A stretch of 64,000 bases of DNA from DATBRV01 sp036560145 (GTDB lineage Bacteria > Myxococcota_A > UBA9160 > SMWR01), in contig DATBRV010000062.1 in assembly GCA_036560145.1 (NCBI GenBank), positions 124,001 through 188,000 of the forward strand, written 5' to 3'. Each line of letters starts with the position of its first letter. Position 1 is the first letter of the stretch. The notes beneath the pieces are model-generated. The model made no database searches. It had not been told where the DNA came from and was given only the letters and a program-made list of their open reading frames with translations. Positions 8,405 to 17,054 of this stretch are shown here, in pieces. The position numbers were made by a program, and so were the translations under genes.

Positions 8405-8472
8405 GCAGTGCTTCTCCTGGCGGCTTGTCTCGGGTGGAGAGTATGCTCGACCCGAAAGAGGGACACGAATCG

Positions 8473-9306
8473 ATGCCGGACGAGAACATCCACCGGGTCC
8501 GCGACCAGGTGAAGGGCAGCGAGAGCGATGCCCAGGAGCGCAACCGCCTCTGGTGGGAGCGGCTCCCGATGACCTACGCGAGCTTCGACGCCAGCGAGCG
8601 CATCCCGGTCACGGCCGAGGACTTCCGCGAGGTCGAGAAACGCCTCCTCGACGGCAACCCCTGGCTGCGCGACGAGTTCGATTTCGCGGCGCTCTCCGGC
8701 CAGCGTGTGCTCGAGATCGGCTGCGGGAGCGGGAGCGCGAGCTGCCTGCTCGCGCGCGCGGGGGCGCAGGTCAGCGCCATCGACCTGACGCAGCAGGCGG
8801 TGACGCTCACGCGCAAGAACGCGTCGGTCCAGGGCCTCGACTTCGACGTCCGGCAGATGGACGCCGAACGGCTCGAGTTCCCGGCCAACCACTTCGATTT
8901 CGTATTCACCTGGGGCGTGATCCACCACAGCCAGGAGACCGAGCGCATCATCGCCGAGATCCAGCGCGTGCTGCGGCCGGGCGGGCGCGGGATGTGCATG
9001 GTCTACAACAAGCACAGCCTGCGGTACTACGTGCTGGGGCTGTACTACCTGCTGGTCAAGGGAAAGCTCCTGCGCGGCTACGACCTCGATTCGGTCCAGG
9101 GCCTCTTCACGGACGGCTTCTATCAGCGTCACTTCACCCCGCGCGAGCTGGCCGCCGCGTTCCGCAGTGCCGGGCTCGCGCCGACGGCCGTCCACAAGAC
9201 GCACATGGCGGGGCCCATCCTGCCGGGCGTGCCGGCGGCCCTCGACCGGCCGCTCAAGCAGCGCTTCGGCTGGCTGCTCGTGATCGAGTTCGCGAAGCCG
9301 GCGTGA
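8473..9306 (+). CDS. Class I SAM-dependent methyltransferase
   Basis: 277 aa from ATG 8473 (GAGGG ten bases upstream); ATG 8443 and GTG/ATG 8425 are in-frame alternatives. The fold is clear: motif I VLEIGCGSGSASCLLARAG, the acidic end of strand two (AIDLTQQAV), a motif II/III region (FDFVFTWGVIHHSQE) and the post-motif LRPGGRGMCMVYNK. The substrate is not evident; the N-terminal stretch with NRLWWERLPMTYASFD and the C-terminal FTPRELAAAFRSAGL are like those in methyltransferases that modify small molecules or sugars. It stands alone, divergent from the DUF2834 operon and followed by a promoter for the next gene. Confidence 0.8.
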   Translation: MPDENIHRVRDQVKGSESDAQERNRLWWERLPMTYASFDASERIPVTAEDFREVEKRLLDGNPWLRDEFDFAALSGQRVLEIGCGSGSASCLLARAGAQVSAIDLTQQAVTLTRKNASVQGLDFDVRQMDAERLEFPANHFDFVFTWGVIHHSQETERIIAEIQRVLRPGGRGMCMVYNKHSLRYYVLGLYYLLVKGKLLRGYDLDSVQGLFTDGFYQRHFTPRELAAAFRSAGLAPTAVHKTHMAGPILPGVPAALDRPLKQRFGWLLVIEFAKPA

Positions 9307-9334
9307 AGCCCCGCTACCCCTCCCGCGAAAACGC

Positions 9335-9364
9335 TTGACAACCGCGCGGGCTCCGACGTAATCC
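9335..9364 (+). promoter_or_regulatory. Sigma-70-like promoter of the small Tat protein gene
   Basis: A consensus TTGACA (9335-9340) is followed after 18 bp by TAATCC (9359-9364); the GTG start with GAGGAGG in front lies at 9390. It is the best promoter match seen in the window and sits between two same-strand genes, so the small gene has its own transcript. Confidence 0.55.
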
Positions 9365-9389
9365 TGTTTCCCAGACGAGGAGGCGCGTC

Positions 9390-9773
9390 GTGGCCGTCTC
9401 CAGCCGGCGCCATTTCCTGGCGCAGCTGTTGGGTGTGACAGCGCTTGGTGGCGCGGCGAGCGCATCGGGGCTCGGCCGGGTTCCTCCCCTGCCCCGCCGG
9501 GTGCTCGTCTATCGACTCTCGACCCACCGCCGCCGCACCTGCGGAGCCTGCAAGGCGCACGGGGCGAACCGCTTCTACCAGACCTGGGCCGCCGCGGATG
9601 CCGGGCGCGCGCATCCGGGCTGCAACTGCTCGATCGTGACCCAGCCGCTCCCGCGCGGTCTGGTTGCGCACCTGTTCCGACACTGCGACGTCTTCGACCG
9701 CCGAATCCGGCGCAGGCCGAAGAAGAAGCTGCCGCAGGCGAAGAAGAAGGAGGGACCGAAGAGAGAGCGCTGA
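9390..9773 (+). CDS. Small Tat-exported protein with CxxCxxH and HPxCxC cysteine clusters
   Basis: 127 aa. GTG 9390 is preceded by GAGGAGG. Residues 5-27 form a twin-arginine signal (SSRRHFLAQLLG, then a hydrophobic run ending ASAS). The core is about 45 residues: RTCGACKAHGANRFYQTW, a linker, and HPGCNCSIV. Two Cys pairs and two His suit a metal site, and export through Tat suggests that the protein folds around a cofactor in the cytoplasm first. The C-terminus is a basic tail (RRRPKKKLPQAKKKEGPKRE). I recall similar small proteins in other proteobacteria but no assigned function. It is not a c-type cytochrome, since CxxCH is absent. Confidence 0.65.
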   Translation: MAVSSRRHFLAQLLGVTALGGAASASGLGRVPPLPRRVLVYRLSTHRRRTCGACKAHGANRFYQTWAAADAGRAHPGCNCSIVTQPLPRGLVAHLFRHCDVFDRRIRRRPKKKLPQAKKKEGPKRER

Positions 9774-10099
9774 GGAAGGGGATTCTCCGGGCCGAGACGA
9801 ACCGACGCGGCGACAACGCGTCGGGGAGGACCGGGCGGCGCGCTTCCAGCGCGTGCGTATCGGGTACCGGTTCGGGAAAGGAGAGGCCGCCGTCGCGTGC
9901 CGCACCGGGGTGGGTCAGTGTGTATGGGTTTCCAGAAGCGAAACCACCTTCCCCTTCCTGAACGCTCTCTGCATCCGACCGGCAACTCAGCCACGGGCGG
10001 TGTCAGCGCCGACGGACGGCACCTCAACCGCCACGCTCGTCCGACCGATGAGAAGACGCGAACGCGCGGATCCACCCATCGATCGGAGGCTGCCTGGCC
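9774..10099. other. Intergenic region of 326 bp with no recognisable gene
   Basis: Lies between two same-strand genes. Short open frames pass through it, but none has a ribosome site with sensible coding content. I see no clear promoter, riboswitch or terminator, though one promoter for the gene at 10100 must lie here. Confidence 0.4.
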
Positions 10100-10714
10100 A
10101 TGCTGAGTCGGACCCTGGTTGCGCTCGTCGTCTGGATGGCGGTGGCCTCCTCCGCCCTCGCCGCGGTTCCCTACACCTTCGCCAATGGCCAGCCGGCGGA
10201 CGCCACCCAGGTCAACGCCAACTTCAACGCGCTGGTGACGGCCATCGATGCCCTGAACGACCGTGTCGCCGCGCTGGAATCCTCCACCCCCGCCTCCCTG
10301 GTGGGCACCTATGACTACTTCGAGGTCAAGACGGACGTCGATTCCCTCGGCGCCAACAGCTACGGCATCGCGGGCGGCGGGTCCTCCGGGACGGTCGTCC
10401 TGAACGCCGACGGCACGGGCTCCATCAATGTCACCAGTCAATACCGCCAGCTGGTGTTCTCGGATCAGTCGCTGCTGGTCGGGGACGTGGGAAACGGTGG
10501 CAGCGTCAGCATCCACTCGACCGACGTGGGCCAGAACAATTCACCGGAAACGGTCAGCCTCTCGATGACCTGGGCGCTCTCGAACGGAATCCTGACCGTC
10601 ACGACCGGGGACGGCGACACCAGCTTCGCGGTCGCCGGAAAGATCCTGGTCCACGGGATCTCCTCGACGGATGGCGAAGGACACAACGGAATCGCACTGC
10701 TCGTTCGCCGCTGA
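10100..10714 (+). CDS. Secreted protein of unknown function with VNANFNAL-type N-terminal segment
   Basis: 204 aa. The first 22 residues are a Sec signal peptide (LVALVVWMAVASSALA). The mature start, VPYTFANGQPADATQVNANF, followed by NALVTAIDALNDRVAALE, is a segment found at the front of many exported proteins in deltaproteobacteria-like genomes and probably forms a short coiled-coil trimerisation helix. The rest is beta-rich (SSGTVVLNADGTGSINV...) and resembles a small lipocalin-like or beta-sandwich unit, but I cannot name it. The next gene starts 13 bp downstream and encodes a mini sorting-signal protein, so the two are likely one operon. Confidence 0.65.
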   Translation: MLSRTLVALVVWMAVASSALAAVPYTFANGQPADATQVNANFNALVTAIDALNDRVAALESSTPASLVGTYDYFEVKTDVDSLGANSYGIAGGGSSGTVVLNADGTGSINVTSQYRQLVFSDQSLLVGDVGNGGSVSIHSTDVGQNNSPETVSLSMTWALSNGILTVTTGDGDTSFAVAGKILVHGISSTDGEGHNGIALLVRR

Positions 10715-10727
10715 TCCGGGGGAAGTC

Positions 10728-10958
10728 ATGCAGGCATTCTCATGCGCCCGCGCCGGAGCCCTGCGTGCTTCGGCGATCCTGTCGTCCTGTCTCGTGTCGA
10801 TCGACGCCATGGCCGAGCCCCTCGTCTGGGGCTCGGGCAGCTGGGGGGACACCTGGCTGAGCGCGGTCGCCGTGCCGTCGCTCTCGCCGCCCGCGCTCTG
10901 GCTGCTCGCGGCCGCGCTCGCCGCGAGCGTCGGCATCGCCGCCCGGCGGCGCTCCTAG
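10728..10958 (+). CDS. 76-aa mini protein: signal peptide plus IPTL-like sorting tail
   Basis: ATG 10728 follows GGGGGAAG. Almost the whole protein is targeting information: a signal peptide (residues 1-28, ending DAMA), a linker of about 20 residues (EPLVWGSGSWGDTWLSAVA), then VPSLS, a hydrophobic helix (PALWLLAAALAASVGIA) and ARRRS. This tail has the plan of IPTL-CTERM and related C-terminal sorting signals. After processing only a very short peptide would remain. It is either a true micro-substrate, a regulator of the sorting enzyme, or a decayed remnant of a longer substrate. It follows 10100-10714 in the same operon and its stop overlaps the convergent transpeptidase gene by 4 bp. Confidence 0.6.
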   Translation: MQAFSCARAGALRASAILSSCLVSIDAMAEPLVWGSGSWGDTWLSAVAVPSLSPPALWLLAAALAASVGIAARRRS

Positions 10959-11989
10959 TTCGGGTTCCCCGCGCCCATCACGGTTAGCTGCTGCCCCGAG
11001 TTCTCCTCGAGGACCGGCGCGTCGATGATCAGCAGCGTCGTGCCCGGAACCAGCAGCGGGTAGAGCGAACTCGCGAAATCCTGCGGGATCCGGATCCGTC
11101 CGCCGACGACGTGTGAGGGATCGCCCCCCGCGGCATCGCGATAGCCGGTGACGGGCACCGCCATCCAGTTGCGCGCCGCCGCGCCCTCGAGCAAGGCGCT
11201 GCTCCCCTGCCCCGTCCCCGCCTTCACGATGAAGGCATGCGTGCCGAGCGGCTTCGGTGCGTCGATCACCAGCAGCACCGCGCGCCCGATCTCGACGCCG
11301 TTGCGCAGCACGATCACGCGCTTGTCCGCGCGGCTCATCAGGATCGACACCGGCCCGTCGGGCGACTTCTCCGGCTGCCAGCGGGAAGCCTCGCCGGCCT
11401 GGAGGCGCGCTTCGACGTCGTCGGTGCCCTGGGTGGGATCGACGGGCGCCAGCACCGCGGGGTGCACCACGTCCGCCGGCGCCGTCTTGTTCGAGGCCAC
11501 CACGACCGTCATGCCCATGTGGGAAGCGGCGAAGAGGTCCTCGGCGAATTTGGAGGGCAGGTGCACGCAGCCGTGCGAAGATGGATAACCCGGCAGCCCG
11601 CCGGCATGCAGCGCCACGCCGTCCCAGGTCAGGCGCTCCTGATACGGCATCGAGGCGTCGTTGTACTTGGACGAATGGTGGTCCTTGTCCTTCTGGAGGA
11701 TCGTGAAGACCCCGGTCGGCGTCTCGTGCCCGGGCTTGCCCGTGCTCACCGTCGTGAAGCCGATCTCGATTCCGTTGCGGTACACGTAGGCCCGCTGCTC
11801 GGTCAGGCTGACCACGACGACCATCGGGCCTTCGGGAGCCACGGCCTGGTTCCAGACGTACTCGCCGGGCTTGAGCGCGCCCGGAGGCGTGTCGGTAGGC
11901 TGCGAGGTCTTGGCGCCCCAGAAGGGCATCGCCATGGACGGGCTCGCGACCAGGAGAGCCAGGAGCAGCGACCACGACCAATGCGGCAT
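10955..11989 (-). CDS. L,D-transpeptidase (YkuD) with a degenerate second copy
   Basis: 344-aa periplasmic enzyme with a signal peptide (residues 1-20). Residues 55-175 are a YkuD domain: VVVVSLTEQRAYVYRNG, TPTGVFTI, LHAGG with His128, and the active-site motif SHGCVHLP with Cys141. The enzyme forms 3-3 peptidoglycan crosslinks or attaches lipoproteins to peptidoglycan. Residues about 215-335 repeat the opening of the domain (VSILMSRADKRVIVLRNG...) but the active-site place reads VVGGRIRIPQDF, with no His or Cys, so this half is inactive and may be structural. Divergent from the glycosyltransferase gene at 12123. Confidence 0.85.
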   Translation of the reverse strand: MPHWSWSLLLALLVASPSMAMPFWGAKTSQPTDTPPGALKPGEYVWNQAVAPEGPMVVVVSLTEQRAYVYRNGIEIGFTTVSTGKPGHETPTGVFTILQKDKDHHSSKYNDASMPYQERLTWDGVALHAGGLPGYPSSHGCVHLPSKFAEDLFAASHMGMTVVVASNKTAPADVVHPAVLAPVDPTQGTDDVEARLQAGEASRWQPEKSPDGPVSILMSRADKRVIVLRNGVEIGRAVLLVIDAPKPLGTHAFIVKAGTGQGSSALLEGAAARNWMAVPVTGYRDAAGGDPSHVVGGRIRIPQDFASSLYPLLVPGTTLLIIDAPVLEENSGQQLTVMGAGNPN

Positions 11990-12122
11990 GGGTCACACAC
12001 TTTGATGTTGATCGGCGCCTGCATGGTGCCGAACGACTGGCGCGGCTTCAATGGGTCGGCGGGCGACGGGCGCAGGTGCTAGAAAAGCAGCACGGACGGC
12101 AGCCCGCGAGTCTCCCATACCG

Positions 12123-13688
12123 ATGTCTCGATCTGCATGGCTCGGCACTTGTCTCGCGTGGGCGCTGTTCTGCGCCGCCGGGGCCTACGTCGCGGCGACG
12201 GAATCGGCCACCTACGACGAAGTGCCGCACATCGCGGCCGGCGTGCGCTATCTGGCGGGGGATCTGAGCCTCAACCGCGAGCATCCGCCGCTCGTGAAGG
12301 CGCTGGCCGCCGCCGCCCTGCCCGACCGCGATCCGGCCTTGCCGATGCCCGCGAGCGCGGATCTGGACGCCGTGCAGTGGACCTGGGGATCCGAGTGGCT
12401 GCACGAGGCGAATCAACCGCCCCTGGACCTGCTGCTCCGCGCCCGCCTGCCGATCGTGCTGCTGAGCTCGGTGCTGCTGTTCGTCGTCGCGCTGTGGGCC
12501 CGGCGCCTGGCGGGCTCGCGCGCGGCTTGCGTCGCGGCCGGGCTGCTGGCGACCTGTCCCACCTGGCTCGCGCATTCCGCGCTGGTGACCACCGATTCCG
12601 CCGCGACCCTGTTCTTCTTCTGCGCGTGCTACGCCGGCTACCGCCTGGTGCGGGGCGCGCGTGAGGAGCGCTGGCGGTGCGCCGCGGCGTTGGCGGCGGT
12701 GTTGGCGCTCGGATTGGCGACCAAGTACTCGATGCTCGCGGCGCTCGGCCTGGTGCCGCTGGGCATCGCGCTGGATGCCCTCGCGCTGCGACGCCCCGGC
12801 GCGTTGCTCCCGGCCGCCGTCGCCAGCGGCGCCGGAGCGCTGCTCGGAATCCTCTTCGCGTGGGGGCTGCCGCCGCAGCCGTGGATCTACTTCGCAGGCG
12901 TCTCGCACGTGGGCGATTTCCACGTGCGCGGCCACATGTTCTATGCGTTCGGCGAGGTCTTCCACGAGCGGGATCCGCTCTATTTCGCTCGGGCCCTCGC
13001 GGTGAAGGTTTCGATCCCAGTGCTCCTGCTCTGCGCGCTGTCGCCGTGGCTGGTCCGGCGCGGCCCGCTCGATCCCCTGGGCGCGCCGGGCGAGCGCCGG
13101 TTCTCCTGGCTGTTGCTGATCCCGCCGCTCGGGTACTACCTGCTGATGGCCGGCTACGCCCCGGCGATCGGGGTCCGCTACGTGCTGCCCGTGGTGCCGT
13201 TCCTGTGCCTGCTCGCCGGCGTCGCCGCCGCAGGCCTCTGGCGCCGGGCCCGCTGGCGTTGGCTGCTGGCTCCGCTCGCAGCCGCGCAGCTGCTGGGTTT
13301 CGCGAGCGCCCTGCGCGCGACGCCGCTCGCGTTCTTCAACGGCCTGGGCTGCCGCACCGGTGACGCGCTGCCTTGCCTGGATGATTCGAACGTGGACTGG
13401 GGGCAGGCGTTGCCGCAGCTCAAGCGCTTCCGCGATCAGCGCTTCCCGGGCGAGACGATCCGGATCTTCTACTACGGCTCGAGCCCGCCGCGCGCGTACA
13501 TCGACCACCTTGGGCTGGCGGACGCCAGCGAGCTCAGCGACCCGCTCCCCGCGGTCTACGCGATGAGCCTGCACCTGCGCGCGCGCAGCCCGAAGGCGGC
13601 CTGGCCCCGTCAACGGCAGCCGAACGAAGTCGTCGGCGGGGCCTACGCGATCTTCGATCTGCGCGGCGAGCCCCGGAAGGCACCCTGA
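12123..13688 (+). CDS. GT-C type membrane glycosyltransferase (ArnT/PMT-like)
   Basis: 521 aa with about ten membrane helices. The start ATG 12123 begins the first helix; a longer frame from 12051 lacks a ribosome site. The first periplasmic loop, SATYDEVPHIAAGVRYLAGD, then NREHPPLVKALAA, carries the Asp-Glu pair typical of the GT39/GT83 (ArnT, PMT) catalytic loop. Enzymes of this type move a sugar from a polyprenyl-phosphate carrier to protein, lipid A or another acceptor on the periplasmic face. The C-terminal portion after the helices (SNVDWGQALPQLKRFRDQ) is the soluble ending common in uncharacterised members. The next gene starts two bases after the stop: an operon with a TMTC-like protein. 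Confidence 0.75.
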   Translation: MSRSAWLGTCLAWALFCAAGAYVAATESATYDEVPHIAAGVRYLAGDLSLNREHPPLVKALAAAALPDRDPALPMPASADLDAVQWTWGSEWLHEANQPPLDLLLRARLPIVLLSSVLLFVVALWARRLAGSRAACVAAGLLATCPTWLAHSALVTTDSAATLFFFCACYAGYRLVRGAREERWRCAAALAAVLALGLATKYSMLAALGLVPLGIALDALALRRPGALLPAAVASGAGALLGILFAWGLPPQPWIYFAGVSHVGDFHVRGHMFYAFGEVFHERDPLYFARALAVKVSIPVLLLCALSPWLVRRGPLDPLGAPGERRFSWLLLIPPLGYYLLMAGYAPAIGVRYVLPVVPFLCLLAGVAAAGLWRRARWRWLLAPLAAAQLLGFASALRATPLAFFNGLGCRTGDALPCLDDSNVDWGQALPQLKRFRDQRFPGETIRIFYYGSSPPRAYIDHLGLADASELSDPLPAVYAMSLHLRARSPKAAWPRQRQPNEVVGGAYAIFDLRGEPRKAP

Positions 13689-13690
13689 CC

Positions 13691-15211
13691 ATGCAGGCGC
13701 CGTCCGGACGGTTCATCGTGGCAGCCCTTTGCGTGCTCGTCTTCGCGGGGAGCCTGGGCGGGGGGTACGTCCTCGACGACACGCGGCTCGTGCGCGACAA
13801 CCCGGAGATCACCAGCCCGCGCCGCGCGCTCGCCTACTTCGGCGAGGACTACTGGTGGCCCCACCGCGTCTCGGGTCTCTACCGGCCGCTCACGCTGCTC
13901 TCGTTCTCCGTCGATCACGCGGTCGGCGCGGGCGCGCCGCTCGTCTTCCACGCCAGCAACCTCGCGCTCCACGCCGTCTGCTCCCTGCTGGTGCTGGCGC
14001 TGTTTCGGGCGCTCGGCGCGAGCGCCGCGGTGAGCGTCGGCGGCGCGAGCCTGTTCGCCGCGCTCGCCGTGCACACCGAGGTGGTCGCCAATCTGGCCGG
14101 ACGCAGCGAGCTGCTCGCGGCGGCCTTCGCGCTCGCGGCGCTGCTGGCGCACGTCCGCGGCGGCCGTCTGGCGTTCGCGGCTCCCCCGCTCTTCGGAGCC
14201 GCCCTCTTGTGCAAGGAGAGCGCCATCGCGCTGCCGCTGGTGATGCTCCTCTACGACTGGCTCTGGAGGCGCGAGCATCCCCTCTCCACGCGCCGCAACG
14301 CCGCGCTCGCGGCCAGCCTGCTCGCGGTGGCCCTCGGCTATCTCGCCCTCCGCAGCTTCGCGCTCGAGGGCAGTCCGCTGCCCGTCCCGTCGCGGATGGA
14401 CAATCCCCTCGTCGAGCTCGCGCTCCCGCTGCGCGTGCTCAACGCCCTGGCGGTCGCCCAGCGCTATCTCGGACTCCTGCTCTTCCCCGCGGTGCTCCGC
14501 TACGACTACTCCCTCGCGCAGATCCCCCTGCTCGTCTCGTTCCGCGAACCCATGGCGCTGCTGGTGCTCTTCGCCTGTGCGCTCGAGCTCTGCGCCACGA
14601 TCTGGATCGCGCGGCGTTCCCGGCTGGCCGCCTTCGGGCTCGGCCTCTCGCTGGCGAGCTTCGCGGTCGTCTCGAACCTCGCGATCCCGATCGGCACGAT
14701 CCTGGGCGAGCGCCTGCTCTACTTCCCGTCGGTCGGCTTCTGCCTGCTCGTCGCGCTCGGCCTCGAGCGCCTGCTTCGCTCGCACCCGCGCGCGCTGCCG
14801 GCGGCGCTCGCCCTGCTGGTCGCCCTGAACGCCGCGCGCGCCGCGGTGCGCACCTCCGAGTGGAAGAGCGAGGAGCGCCTCTACCTGGCGGACCTTCCGC
14901 GCAGTCCGAACAGCGCCCGCGTGCAGATCAACGCCGGCTTCGCCGAGCAGCTGCGCGGGGATCACGCCCGGGCGCTCCAGCACTTCGACCGCGCCCTCGA
15001 GATCGAGCCGTCCTTTCGCGATGCCTACCGCAACGCGGGCATCTCGCTCTTCATGCTGGGCGACTACGAGCAGGCGATCCGCGTGTTCCGCGACGAGCTC
15101 ACGCGCAGTCCGGACGACCGCGAGCTGATGCGCTACCTGGCCCGCGCGCTCCAGCGACTCGGGCGCCATCAAGAAGCCGCACAAGTGTCGGCGCGGGCCG
15201 ACGCCGGGTAG
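13691..15211 (+). CDS. TMTC-like membrane glycosyltransferase with C-terminal TPRs
   Basis: 506 aa. It shows the arrangement of TMTC-type O-mannosyltransferases: an N-terminal helix, the loop YVLDDTRLVRDNPEI with the Asp pair of GT-C enzymes, then GLYRPLTLLSF and roughly ten membrane helices up to about residue 385, followed by tetratricopeptide repeats (about residues 410-500; AGFAEQLRGDHARALQHFDR, AGISLFMLGDYEQAIRVF). In bacteria these proteins are thought to glycosylate exported proteins; the TPRs may hold the acceptor. It is translated right after the GT39-like gene (two-base gap), so both probably work on the same pathway. Confidence 0.75.
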   Translation: MQAPSGRFIVAALCVLVFAGSLGGGYVLDDTRLVRDNPEITSPRRALAYFGEDYWWPHRVSGLYRPLTLLSFSVDHAVGAGAPLVFHASNLALHAVCSLLVLALFRALGASAAVSVGGASLFAALAVHTEVVANLAGRSELLAAAFALAALLAHVRGGRLAFAAPPLFGAALLCKESAIALPLVMLLYDWLWRREHPLSTRRNAALAASLLAVALGYLALRSFALEGSPLPVPSRMDNPLVELALPLRVLNALAVAQRYLGLLLFPAVLRYDYSLAQIPLLVSFREPMALLVLFACALELCATIWIARRSRLAAFGLGLSLASFAVVSNLAIPIGTILGERLLYFPSVGFCLLVALGLERLLRSHPRALPAALALLVALNAARAAVRTSEWKSEERLYLADLPRSPNSARVQINAGFAEQLRGDHARALQHFDRALEIEPSFRDAYRNAGISLFMLGDYEQAIRVFRDELTRSPDDRELMRYLARALQRLGRHQEAAQVSARADAG

Positions 15212-15253
15212 GCGCAGATCGACGAAGAGAGGGGCGCCTCTTCCCGGGCCGCG

Positions 15254-16417
15254 TCATCCGATCACCCGCCCGGCCCGGGCGACCAGCCCGGGATAGCCCA
15301 CGGTGAGCAGCCGCTGCCCGTTCGCGCGCTGCCAGCCGGCGGCGAACAGGACCAGCGCCAGGAAGCTCGCCGCGAAGAGCAGCGGCCACCACTGGGTGTA
15401 GGGGAGGTGGAGGCTGTAGAGAACCGTGTAGTAGACGGCGTACTGCGCGACGAACACGATCAGGGAATTGCGGCCGAGCAGCGCAAACATCTTCAGCAGC
15501 GCGGCGTCCGGTCGGGCGCGGGCCAGCCACAGGCTGGCGGTCACCAGGTAGAGCGCGAGACCCAGATAGCAGAGGAGGTAGACGGGCCCCGGGGGCAGCT
15601 TCTGCCAGGTGGAGGTCAGGAAGACCAGCGCGCTCCGCGGGCTGGTATCCGCGAAGGCCGGCAGCAGCGCGAGCTCCGATCGCAGGCTCCAGAGGAGGAC
15701 GCCCGATGCCAGCAGGAGCGAGCCCAGGCCGATCAGGCCCCCGAACCCGGTGCGCTCGCTCGCCCCGCGGAGCCGCGCGAGCCGCTCGCCCACCGAGGTG
15801 GCCACCAGGTAGACCGCCAGCCATGGGAGGATCGGGAAGCTGTAGACGAAGACGCTGTGACTGCGATGGCCCACCAGCAGGTGCTTCAGGAACCGTTCGA
15901 CGGAGCCCTCCTGCGGGATCCAGAGCAGCAGGACGAGCACGGAGCCCACGTAGAGCAGGACTCCCAGCGCGGCGCGCGCGCGCATCCCGATCGCGGGAAC
16001 GACGACGGTGCCCACCAACACGCAGACCGCGATCGTGTCGGTGACGAAGACGATGTCGAGGGCCCCCCGGAAGCCCGTGATCGGCACGTGCGCGAACACG
16101 ATCGGAACGCGGGCCACGGTGAGCAGGAAGAGCGCGCGATCGACGAGATTGCGGCGCGTGCGATCGAACGTCTTCTGGTTCGTCGCGTACAGGAAGCCGA
16201 GGACGAAGCCGCTGATCAGGATGAAGGTCGGCGTCGCGGCGCGCGTGAGGGGGCTGAGCAGCTCGGTGACCCGCTGGATTCCAAGGGGCTGCAGGTAGCC
16301 GTTCTGGAAGTGCGCCAGGCAGACCAGGAACATGGCGGCGCCGCGCGCGGCGTCGAGCCCCATCAGCCGGTTGCGCTGTACGCCCGGAATGCCGGGACCT
16401 GGATTCGAGGTCTGCAT
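15254..16417 (-). CDS. Integral membrane acyltransferase-like protein (OpgC/DUF1624 type)
   Basis: 387 aa, about ten membrane helices. Start at ATG 16417 (GAAGGTGA seven bases upstream); a GTG directly before it is possible. The N-terminal LMGLDAARGAAMFLVCLAHF is the signature of membrane acyltransferases of the OpgC, acyltransferase-3 and DUF1624 (heparan N-acetyltransferase-like) groups, where His and Arg near the first helix are catalytic. The closing helices with LGRNSLIVFVAQYAVYY agree. It probably transfers acyl groups to a periplasmic glycan. Convergent with the TMTC-like gene and divergent from dps. Confidence 0.7.
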   Translation of the reverse strand: MQTSNPGPGIPGVQRNRLMGLDAARGAAMFLVCLAHFQNGYLQPLGIQRVTELLSPLTRAATPTFILISGFVLGFLYATNQKTFDRTRRNLVDRALFLLTVARVPIVFAHVPITGFRGALDIVFVTDTIAVCVLVGTVVVPAIGMRARAALGVLLYVGSVLVLLLWIPQEGSVERFLKHLLVGHRSHSVFVYSFPILPWLAVYLVATSVGERLARLRGASERTGFGGLIGLGSLLLASGVLLWSLRSELALLPAFADTSPRSALVFLTSTWQKLPPGPVYLLCYLGLALYLVTASLWLARARPDAALLKMFALLGRNSLIVFVAQYAVYYTVLYSLHLPYTQWWPLLFAASFLALVLFAAGWQRANGQRLLTVGYPGLVARAGRVIG

Positions 16418-16548
16418 CACGGCGCGTCACCTTCGGGGGGGGGAGACGCATCGCCCGCGCAGGATCGGACCCGATTCAGGATAGCAGCTACACTGCCGGC
16501 GCCCGCGGTTCGAGCATCGGCCAACCGCACACCCACCTCGGAGGATCC

Positions 16549-17040
16549 ATGGCCCGCACGGCGACGAGCATCGCAATCGACATCGGCATCTCGGACAAGG
16601 ACCGTAAACAGCTCGCGGAGGGGCTCTCTCGCCTGCTCGCCGACACCTATACGCTGTACCTGAAAACGCACAACTTTCACTGGAACGTCACGGGGCCGAT
16701 GTTCCAGACCCTGCATCTCATGTTCGAGACGCACTACAACGAGCTCGCGCTGGCGGTGGACCTGATCGCCGAGCGGATCCGGGCGCTGGGCCACGTTGCC
16801 CCAGGCAGCTACCAGGCCTACGCGAAGCTCTCGACGATCCGGGAGGAGACCGGCGTGCCAGCGGCCACGGCGATGATCCGAAGCCTGGTCAAGGGACACG
16901 AAGCGGTGGCAAAGACCGCGCGTGCGGTGTTCCCGACCGCCGAGGCCGCGAACGATCAGCCCACCGCGGATCTGCTGACCCAGCGCCTCCAGATCCACGA
17001 GAAGACGGCCTGGATGTTGCGGAGCCTGCTGGCGAAGTAG
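16549..17040 (+). CDS. dps: Dps-family ferritin-like DNA-protection protein
   Basis: 163-aa protein, normal length for the family. The inter-subunit ferroxidase residues are all in place and at the E. coli spacing: His44 (HNFHWNV), His56 (QTLHLMF), Asp71 and Glu75 (AVDLIAERI). Dps forms a dodecamer that oxidises ferrous iron with peroxide and shields DNA. The N-terminal tail is short and only mildly basic, so DNA binding is uncertain. GGAGG lies four bases before ATG 16549. The next gene starts 14 bp after the stop and could be co-transcribed, though its function is unrelated. Confidence 0.92.
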   Translation: MARTATSIAIDIGISDKDRKQLAEGLSRLLADTYTLYLKTHNFHWNVTGPMFQTLHLMFETHYNELALAVDLIAERIRALGHVAPGSYQAYAKLSTIREETGVPAATAMIRSLVKGHEAVAKTARAVFPTAEAANDQPTADLLTQRLQIHEKTAWMLRSLLAK

Positions 17041-17054
17041 CCCCGAGCGACGCG

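Noticed and set aside
9480..9620. Reading the Cys motifs of the small Tat protein as a cytochrome c haem site
   Set aside because: The motif is CxxCxxH, not CxxCH, and Tat export of a c-type cytochrome would be unusual.
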